From Tidjanibacter sp. (lineage in GTDB: Bacteria; Bacteroidota; Bacteroidia; Bacteroidales; Rikenellaceae), in NCBI GenBank assembly GCA_017547065.1, contig JAFYRC010000057.1, positions 1 through 5,006 of the forward strand: a DNA stretch of 5,006 nucleotides, given 5' to 3'. The position numbers were made by a program, and so were the translations under genes. The notes under the pieces were generated by a model, which was not told where the DNA came from, ran no database searches, and worked only from the letters and a program-made list of their open reading frames with translations. Position 1 is the stretch's first letter, and each line of letters begins with the position of its first letter. Shown piece by piece: positions 1 through 5,006 of the stretch.

Positions 1-2023
1 CCACCTTCTGACCGATACAGAGGATAAATGTGAGAGATGCTACGATGGCAAGCAAGCAGAGCCAGCTGAAGCCTGTCATAAGGTTAAGCACTACAAAGGC
101 TACCGCATAAACATCACCGACCTGCCGGGCACCTATTCCCTCTCGGCCTACTCGCCCGAGGAGGTTTATGTACGCAAGCACCTCTATGAGCAGATGCCCG
201 ACGTTATTCTCAACGCTGTGGTGTCGAGCAACTTGGAGCGCAACCTCCTTTTGACCACCGAGCTCATTGATCTCAACCAGCGCACGGTGGTAGCTCTGAA
301 TATGTATGACGAATTGCAGGCCAGCGGTGCCGTGTTGGACTACAAGGCTCTGGGTGCAATGATTGGTATCCCAATGATACCAACCATTGCCAAGAGTGGA
401 TTTGGACTCACGGAGCTGTTGGATGCCATAATTGAGCTCTTCGAGGGTCGCAACGAAGTAGCCCGCCACGTACACATCAACTATGGCACCCACATCGAGG
501 AGGCCATACGCCTCCTCTCGGACGACATCCGTGCCACGGGCGAGGCACCCAAGCAGTTCCCCATTCGCTACTGGGCTGTGAAGTTGCTCGAAGGCGACAA
601 GGAGGCCTGTGAGCTTCTCCAGCAACACTGCCCCTCCTACCCTCGCTGGCAACGCTCTGCAAAGAGTGCGGCACAAAAACTTGAGAAGGCCCTCGGTTGT
701 GACGTGGAGAGTGCCCTCAACGACCGCAAGTATGGTTTCATTGCGGGTGCATTGGAAGAAACGCTCCAAGAAGGTAGCGAGGATGTGGGCCGACGCACCC
801 GACGCATCGACCGCCTGGTGGCCAACAAGTGGCTCGGCTTTCCCATATTCCTTGCCATTGTGTGGCTGATGTTCTACTCCACCTTCTCCCTCGGCGCCTA
901 CCCACAAGCGTGGATTGAGAAGGGTTTTAGTCTGCTGGGCGAGTGGCTGTGGACAATAATGCCCGCCGGAGCCCTACGCGATTTGGTTGTAAACGGAATC
1001 ATCGGAGGTGTGGGTAGTGTGGCCGTGTTCCTACCCAACATTCTCATCCTCTACCTATTCATCTCCCTCATGGAGGACTCGGGCTACATGGCCCGCGCGG
1101 CCTTCATCATGGACAAGGTGATGCACCGCATGGGACTCCACGGCAAGTCGTTCATTCCGCTCATCATGGGCTTCGGTTGCAACGTGCCCGCAATTATGGC
1201 TGCGCGCACCATCGAGAGCCGCAGTAGTAGGCTGATTACCATACTCGTAACACCCTTTATGTCGTGTAGTGCCCGCCTGCCCGTATTTATCCTGTTGGCC
1301 GGCACATTCTTCCCCAAACACGCAGCAACGGTACTCATCGGACTCTATCTGGGAGGCATGTTGGTTGCCTTCCTCACAGCAAAACTGCTCCGACTTGTGA
1401 AGTTCAAGAAGGACGAAACGCCCTTCGTTATGGAGCTTCCGCCCTATCGCTGGCCCACTCTGCGCGCCACCCTGCAACACATGTGGGACAAGTGCGCCCA
1501 GTATGTGCGTAAGATTGGCACCACCATTCTGCTGGCCACCGTGGTGATATGGTTTTTGAGCTACTTCCCCCGCCCCGCAAGTGAGCCCAACATTGCCGGC
1601 CAGGCCGACACAACAGCCGAACTGGTAGCCGAGGCCAACGCCGCAGCGGCACAGTTTGAAAACTCACTGATGGGACGCATGGGTAAGTTTGTGGAGCCCG
1701 TGATGCGCCCCCTTGGATTGGATTGGAGGGCAAGTGCCGCGCTCATCACCAGTATTCCTGCCAAGGAATTAGTTGTGAGCACAATGGCTGTGCTCTATGG
1801 TGGCGACAGCGTCACTTCGCTGTCGGACAACATCACCACGCGCAGTGGGTTCACACCCCGCTCGGCTCTCTCGTTCATGGTCTTCATCCTGCTCTTTTTC
1901 CCCTGCATCGCCACCCTTTCGAGCATCAAGTCCGAAACGGGAAGTGCAGGCTGGATGTGGTTCACACTCATCTACAACACAGCCGTGGCGTGGTTGTTGG
2001 CATGGCTTATATATATAATTTAG
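1..2023 (+). CDS. feoB: Ferrous iron transport protein B (FeoB), 5'-truncated by window edge
   Basis: FeoB is an inner-membrane Fe(II) importer with a cytoplasmic G domain fused to a transmembrane permease. The frame is open from position 2 to a TAG at 2021-2023 (673 codons); the first ATG at 194 is internal, because G-domain sequence precedes it. Seen: G3 DLPGT at 119-133, the NLERN block at 230-244, G4 NMYD at 299-310, a G5-like segment near 385-410, then a helical spacer region to about 820. The membrane part starts near 830 (WLGFPIFLAIVW). It contains GFGCNVPA at 1169-1192 with the conserved Cys codon at 1178-1180, PFMSCSARLP from 1253 with a second conserved Cys at 1265-1267, a second Gate-type region around 1735-1780 (SIPAKELVVS), and FFPCIATLSS near the end. 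The P-loop, and any FeoA domain fused N-terminally as in many Bacteroidales, lie outside. Odd: a Cys/His-rich stretch replaces the expected switch I sequence (29-91), and Val replaces the usual Asp at 221-223. No feoC follows. Family identification is very secure. Confidence 0.97.
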   Translation, partial: HLLTDTEDKCERCYDGKQAEPAEACHKVKHYKGYRINITDLPGTYSLSAYSPEEVYVRKHLYEQMPDVILNAVVSSNLERNLLLTTELIDLNQRTVVALNMYDELQASGAVLDYKALGAMIGIPMIPTIAKSGFGLTELLDAIIELFEGRNEVARHVHINYGTHIEEAIRLLSDDIRATGEAPKQFPIRYWAVKLLEGDKEACELLQQHCPSYPRWQRSAKSAAQKLEKALGCDVESALNDRKYGFIAGALEETLQEGSEDVGRRTRRIDRLVANKWLGFPIFLAIVWLMFYSTFSLGAYPQAWIEKGFSLLGEWLWTIMPAGALRDLVVNGIIGGVGSVAVFLPNILILYLFISLMEDSGYMARAAFIMDKVMHRMGLHGKSFIPLIMGFGCNVPAIMAARTIESRSSRLITILVTPFMSCSARLPVFILLAGTFFPKHAATVLIGLYLGGMLVAFLTAKLLRLVKFKKDETPFVMELPPYRWPTLRATLQHMWDKCAQYVRKIGTTILLATVVIWFLSYFPRPASEPNIAGQADTTAELVAEANAAAAQFENSLMGRMGKFVEPVMRPLGLDWRASAALITSIPAKELVVSTMAVLYGGDSVTSLSDNITTRSGFTPRSALSFMVFILLFFPCIATLSSIKSETGSAGWMWFTLIYNTAVAWLLAWLIYII

Positions 2024-2053
2024 GTATAGGCAGGGGCCTCGTTCCACTGCAAA

Positions 2054-2093
2054 AAAACGAAGAGCGGACCCACACGGGTTCGCTCTTCGTTTT
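2054..2093. terminator. Bidirectional intrinsic terminator between convergent feoB and infC
   Basis: A near-perfect inverted repeat has arms at 2054-2071 and 2076-2093 around a 4-nt loop (ACAC, 2072-2075). The stem is ACCC/GGGT, one G-T wobble (2067/2080), CGAAGAGCG/CGCTCTTCG, and an outer A4/T4. On the minus strand the stem runs directly into seven T residues (complement of 2051-2057), a textbook intrinsic terminator for infC, whose stop is about 25 nt upstream. On the plus strand only four T follow before a C (2090-2093), so termination of feoB is plausible but weaker. The feoB stop lies about 30 nt before the hairpin. The structure is read directly from the sequence; bidirectional activity is inferred from its symmetry. 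Confidence 0.9.
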
Positions 2094-2117
2094 CAAATAG
2101 TATAATAGGCCTACGGT

Positions 2118-2705
2118 CTATTTCTTGGATTTTGGAGCAAGCATCATAGTCATGCGCTTACCCTCCAACTTGGGCATCATCTCCACTTTGCCATACTCCT
2201 CAAGGTCGGTAGCAAAGCGCAACAACAGAATCTGTCCCTGCTCGCTGAACACAATCGAACGGCCACGGAAGAAGACGTATGCCTTCACCTTTGCGCCCTC
2301 CTGCAAGAAGTTCTGCGCGTGACGGAGCTTGAAGTTGTAGTCGTGGTCGTCCGTCTGGGGACCAAAACGAATCTCTTTGATTACCACCTTTGCCTGTTTA
2401 GCCTTGATCTCCTTTGCCTTCTTTTTCTGCTGGTAAAGGAATTTCTGGTAGTCGGCAATGCGGCACACTGGGGGATCTGCCTTGGGCGAAATCTCAATGA
2501 GGTCCAACTCCATCTGGTCGGCCAGAAGAAGAGCCTCTTTGATAGACATCACCTGTGCACCCTCAAGCTCGTCGCTCACCACCCTCACCTGAGGAGCGGT
2601 AATCTGGTTGTTGATGCGGTGCTCGCCCTGCTGCTTCGACTGAGGTCCCTGCTGGGGGCGCTGCTGTTGTGGATAGGTCGGTTTTGGTCTGTAAGGTACT
2701 GCCAT
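2118..2705 (-). CDS. infC: Translation initiation factor IF-3
   Basis: IF-3 binds the 30S ribosomal subunit, prevents premature joining of the 50S subunit, and checks start-codon and initiator-tRNA pairing. The 195-residue product has a Gln/Pro-rich N-terminus (about residues 1-28), the IF-3 N-domain from EHRINNQI (28-35) through [19 protein letters not shown] (78-96, the family signature region), a Lys/Ala-rich linker helix (about 94-107), and the C-domain with [20 protein letters not shown] (107-126), FFRGRS (145-150) and the terminal [16 protein letters not shown] (177-192). It is slightly longer than E. coli IF-3 (180 aa), mainly at the N-terminus. The ATG at 2705 is the likely start: an in-frame TAG at 2714-2712 lies three codons upstream, so little extension is possible. 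thrS ends 59 bp upstream on the same strand, which suggests co-transcription. rpmI and rplT, the usual downstream partners, are not present; a terminator follows instead. Confidence 0.97.
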   Translation of the reverse strand: MAVPYRPKPTYPQQQRPQQGPQSKQQGEHRINNQITAPQVRVVSDELEGAQVMSIKEALLLADQMELDLIEISPKADPPVCRIADYQKFLYQQKKKAKEIKAKQAKVVIKEIRFGPQTDDHDYNFKLRHAQNFLQEGAKVKAYVFFRGRSIVFSEQGQILLLRFATDLEEYGKVEMMPKLEGKRMTMMLAPKSKK

Positions 2706-2764
2706 CCTAATCTAAAAAAAGTGTGTGTGTTAGAGTATTTTGTTTATTACTTATCGTCCCCGGA
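2706..2764 (-). promoter_or_regulatory. thrS-infC intergenic leader, no Shine-Dalgarno
   Basis: This 59-bp AT-rich spacer carries a short CA-repeat (complement of 2721-2730) followed by seven T (complement of 2714-2720) just before the infC start. I see no GGAGG-like ribosome binding site, which fits Bacteroidota initiation. I also see no convincing Bacteroidota promoter (TTTG plus TAnnTTTG). The T run is not preceded by a hairpin, so it is not an intrinsic terminator. Read-through from thrS is the simplest reading. An ATT codon lies in frame two codons before the ATG (2711-2709). Confidence 0.5.
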
Positions 2765-4708
2765 CTACTGATTGTCGATCTCTGCGGCAACTGCCTCTTT
2801 GATCATCTCGGCAAAAGCGTCGGCGCTCATCTGACCCTTGTCGCCAACACCCTGCTGACGTACGGATACCAAATTCTCGCTCTCCTCCTTCTCACCAACG
2901 ATGAGCAGGAAGGGGATTTTCTTCAACTCATTGTCGCGTATCTTTCGACCAATCTTCTCGTTACGGTTGTCAATCTCACTGCGAATATCGCAATTATTTA
3001 GATATTTCGAAACTTTTTCTGCGTAATCGTTATATTTTTCGCTGATTGGCAACACAACGCACTGGGTGGGAGCCAGCCACAAGGGGAACTTACCACCGGT
3101 GTGCTCCAACAATACTGCCACAAAACGCTCCATCGAGCCGAAGGGGGCACGGTGAATCATAATGGGGCGGTGGGGTTTGTCGTCAGCACCGGTGTAGGTC
3201 AAATCGAACCTCTCGGGCAAGTTGTAGTCCACCTGGATGGTACCCAACTGCCACTTACGGCCGATGGCGTCCTTAACCATGAAGTCCAACTTGGGACCAT
3301 AGAAGGCAGCCTCACCATACTCAACCACGGTGTTAAGACCCTTCTCCGCCGAAGCCTGAATGATAGCCTGCTCGGCCTTCTCCCAGTTCTCGTCAGTACC
3401 GATATATTTCTCCTTATTGTTGGGATCGCGGAGCGAAATCTGTGCAGTAAACTCATTAAACTTCAAAGTCTTGAAGATGTAGAGCACGATATCGATAACG
3501 TTCTCAAACTCCTCCAACAACTGGTCGGGGCGCACGAAGAGGTGGGCGTCATCCTGGGTAAATCCCCTCACACGGGTAAGTCCGTGCAACTCACCACTCT
3601 GCTCATAGCGATACACGGTACCAAACTCTGCAAAGCGCAGGGGGAGGTCCTTGTAGGAGCGAGGTTTGAATTTGAAAATCTCGCAGTGGTGGGGGCAGTT
3701 CATAGGTTTCAAGAGGAACTCCTCACCCTCATAGGGAGTGTGGATGGGTTGGAACGAGTCCTTACCATACTTTGCATAGTGGCCCGAAGTTACATAGAGA
3801 TCCTTCTGACCAATGTGGGGAGTGATTACCTGCTCATAGCCATATTTCTTCTGCACAGCTTTCAGGAAGTTCTCCAAGCGGCCCCTCAAATCGGCACCCT
3901 TTGGCAACCACAAAGGAAGACCCTGACCTACCCTCTGCGAGAAGGTAAAGAGTTCAAGTTCCTTGCCAAGTTTACGGTGGTCACGTTTCTTTGCCTCCTC
4001 GAGCACTGCCAGGTACTCATCAAGAAGAGCCTTCTTGGGGAAGGTTACACCGTAGATACGGGTAAGCATCTTATTCTTCTCGTCACCCCTCCAATAAGCA
4101 CCTGCGATGCTGGTGAGCTTGATAGCCTTGATAGCACCGGTGTTGGGCAAGTGGGGACCACGGCAGAGGTCGGTAAACGAGCCGTTAGTGTAGAAGCTAA
4201 TCTTGCCATCCTCGAGGGCCTCAATCAGCTCTACTTTATACTGGTCGCCTTTGGCCTTGAAAGTCTCAAGAGCCTCAGCCTTGGGAACCTCGCGGCGCAC
4301 TACATCCTCTTTGGTGCGAGCAAGCTCCTCCATCTTCTTCTCAATCTTCACAAGGTCACCCTCGGTGATAGGAGTGGGGCTATCCACGTCGTAGTAAAAA
4401 CCGTTCTCGATGCTGGGACCGATACCGAACTTGATGCCGGGGTAGAGCTCCTGCAAAGCCTCGGCCAGCAAGTGCGACGAGGTGTGCCAGAAGGTGCGTT
4501 TACCCTCTTCGTCCTCCCACTTGTTGAGTTTGAGTGTTGCATCGCCCAAGATGGGTGCGGTCACATCCACAACCTCACCATTCACAGTGGCCGAAAGTAC
4601 ATCGGCAGCCAAGCGTGGGCTGATACCTTCTGCGATTTGCAACGCAGTGATTCCCTCGGCATACTCACGAATGTTGCCATCGGGAAAAGTAATTTTGATT
4701 TGTTTCAT
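2765..4708 (-). CDS. thrS: Threonine--tRNA ligase (ThrRS)
   Basis: This cytoplasmic class II aminoacyl-tRNA synthetase charges tRNA-Thr with threonine using ATP and edits mischarged Ser-tRNA-Thr. The 647-residue product is close to E. coli ThrRS (642 aa) and complete. Domains: N-terminal TGS domain (about 1-62); editing domain with HTSSH (75-79) and the Cys182/His186 pair in LCRGPH, matching the expected editing-site residues; catalytic core from about 245, with MNCPHH (336-341, zinc ligand Cys338), motif 2 region [12 protein letters not shown] (358-369, Arg367), QDDAH (385-389, zinc ligand His389) and motif 3 region [13 protein letters not shown] (517-529, His519 as third zinc ligand); then the anticodon-binding domain (about 548-647) with the [20 protein letters not shown] block. 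All key residues are intact. The ATG at 4708 gives the normal TGS N-terminus ([11 protein letters not shown]). The stop is TAG at 2767-2765. pdxA lies 86 bp upstream and infC 59 bp downstream on the same strand, so a shared transcript is likely. Confidence 0.98.
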   Translation of the reverse strand: MKQIKITFPDGNIREYAEGITALQIAEGISPRLAADVLSATVNGEVVDVTAPILGDATLKLNKWEDEEGKRTFWHTSSHLLAEALQELYPGIKFGIGPSIENGFYYDVDSPTPITEGDLVKIEKKMEELARTKEDVVRREVPKAEALETFKAKGDQYKVELIEALEDGKISFYTNGSFTDLCRGPHLPNTGAIKAIKLTSIAGAYWRGDEKNKMLTRIYGVTFPKKALLDEYLAVLEEAKKRDHRKLGKELELFTFSQRVGQGLPLWLPKGADLRGRLENFLKAVQKKYGYEQVITPHIGQKDLYVTSGHYAKYGKDSFQPIHTPYEGEEFLLKPMNCPHHCEIFKFKPRSYKDLPLRFAEFGTVYRYEQSGELHGLTRVRGFTQDDAHLFVRPDQLLEEFENVIDIVLYIFKTLKFNEFTAQISLRDPNNKEKYIGTDENWEKAEQAIIQASAEKGLNTVVEYGEAAFYGPKLDFMVKDAIGRKWQLGTIQVDYNLPERFDLTYTGADDKPHRPIMIHRAPFGSMERFVAVLLEHTGGKFPLWLAPTQCVVLPISEKYNDYAEKVSKYLNNCDIRSEIDNRNEKIGRKIRDNELKKIPFLLIVGEKEESENLVSVRQQGVGDKGQMSADAFAEMIKEAVAAEIDNQ

Positions 4709-4728
4709 AATGTTTTGTTAGTGTTTGT

Positions 4729-4763
4729 GGGGCACCGCAATACGACCTGCGGCCTACCGCCCC
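4729..4763 (-). promoter_or_regulatory. GC-rich foldable element in the thrS leader
   Basis: Within the 86-bp pdxA-thrS gap, a GC-rich 35-bp block stands out from AT-rich flanks. Outer arms GGGGC (4729-4733) and GCCCC (4759-4763) pair, as do inner arms CCGCA (4735-4739) and TGCGG (4748-4752), giving a bulged stem-loop. A second hairpin, GCGG-CCTA-CCGC (4749-4760), uses some of the same bases and is incompatible with the first. In the thrS direction it is followed by an A/C-rich stretch rather than a T run, so it is not an intrinsic terminator. It could be a 5'-leader structure of thrS, an mRNA processing or stability element after pdxA, or chance. It is not a T-box: the element is far too short and no specifier stem is visible. 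Confidence 0.35.
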
Positions 4764-4794
4764 TGTTATCTTTTTATTATCGTATTTTTCCTTA

Positions 4795-5006
4795 CTATTC
4801 GCCCTTCAATTCCTTGATGTCCCTCACGTTGGCATCCCTGCCGCCACGCTCACGCTCGTGGTGTTTGAGGGGGTTGGCAGCATAGGCGGCCTCCATGCGG
4901 CGGCTCTCGAAGATATCCACCGCCATATAAATTGCATTGCGCATCGAGCTCTCGTCGGCCACGCCCTTACCTGCGATATCATATCCCACACCGTGGTCGG
5001 GCGAGG
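4795..5006 (-). CDS. pdxA: 4-hydroxythreonine-4-phosphate dehydrogenase (PdxA), C-terminal part only
   Basis: PdxA oxidises 4-phosphohydroxy-L-threonine with NAD(P)+; the product decarboxylates to 3-amino-2-oxopropyl phosphate, the substrate of PdxJ in DXP-dependent pyridoxal phosphate synthesis. Only the last 69 complete codons are in the window. They open with SPDHGVGYDIAGKG (codons from 5004 downward), the conserved C-terminal PdxA block whose His is expected to be a divalent-metal ligand in this family. A predicted helix (ESSMRNAIYMAVDIFESR) and a charged tail ending KELKGE follow. The tail after the helix is of the kind found in Bacteroidales PdxA proteins (ANPLK). The reading frame runs off the right edge; the GTG at 4989 is an internal Val codon, not a start. 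The gene ends with two consecutive in-frame stops, TAG TAA (4797-4792). thrS follows after 86 bp on the same strand. Confidence 0.9.
   Translation of the reverse strand, partial: SPDHGVGYDIAGKGVADESSMRNAIYMAVDIFESRRMEAAYAANPLKHHERERGGRDANVRDIKELKGE

Noticed and set aside
194..196. ATG as a possible true start of feoB
   Set aside because: The same frame upstream encodes the G3 motif DLPGT and surrounding conserved FeoB sequence, so this Met is internal and the gene begins left of the window.
1055..1480. A 141-codon minus-strand open frame inside feoB
   Set aside because: It is opposite the conserved FeoB permease segment, has a composition unlike a real protein (His/Cys/Glu-rich), and has no start context or family resemblance.
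1723..2100. A 125-codon plus-strand frame overlapping the feoB 3' end and the terminator
   Set aside because: It is out of frame with feoB and reads through the terminator hairpin; no plausible product.
2714..2720. T7 run before infC as an intrinsic terminator of thrS
   Set aside because: The sequence before it is a CA repeat that cannot form a hairpin.
2319..3001. Plus-strand open frames opposite infC and the 3' end of thrS
   Set aside because: Hydrophobic Leu/Val-rich translations are typical of the antisense of charged coding sequence; both real genes on the other strand are complete and conserved.
4709..4794. T-box riboswitch in front of thrS
   Set aside because: The gap is too short, lacks a stem I with specifier loop and the T-box sequence, and has no downstream terminator.
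3101..4885. A 594-codon open frame on the plus strand, antisense to thrS and running into pdxA
   Set aside because: It lies opposite the fully conserved thrS, its translation shows no recognisable domain, and it spans two genes and the gap between them. It is best explained by codon bias of thrS leaving few antisense stops.

Overview
The window looks like chromosomal DNA of a Bacteroidota bacterium, most likely order Bacteroidales. The reasons are the wording of the proteins (FeoB with an NMYD G4 motif and a TDLPGTYS block, an IF-3 with a long Gln/Pro-rich N-terminus, a Bacteroidales-type PdxA tail), the thrS-infC pair, and A/C-rich leaders with no clear Shine-Dalgarno sequence. A Rikenellaceae/Alistipes-like source is possible but is only an impression.

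Layout: positions 1-2023 (+) hold the 3' nine-tenths or so of feoB, the GTP-dependent ferrous-iron importer; its start and P-loop lie left of the window. Positions 2024-2117 are a short convergent intergenic region with a strong, near-symmetric hairpin that can terminate transcription from both sides. Three genes then run leftward on the minus strand. In transcription order they are the 3' end of pdxA (vitamin B6 synthesis, cut by the right edge), an 86-bp gap with a foldable GC-rich element, thrS (threonyl-tRNA synthetase, complete), a 59-bp gap, and infC (translation initiation factor IF-3, complete).

How it works together: thrS and infC are a classic translation gene pair and are probably co-transcribed, possibly with pdxA. 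The transcript appears to end just after infC, so the ribosomal protein genes rpmI and rplT that usually follow infC are absent here. feoB is an independent unit on the opposite strand that shares only the terminator.

Most of the window is ordinary core genome, and I do not see a new multi-gene system. The best second-look items are a Cys/His-rich stretch in the FeoB G domain where switch I should be, a substituted Asp in the conserved FeoB VVDASNLERN block, the missing rpmI-rplT, and the two mutually exclusive hairpins upstream of thrS.
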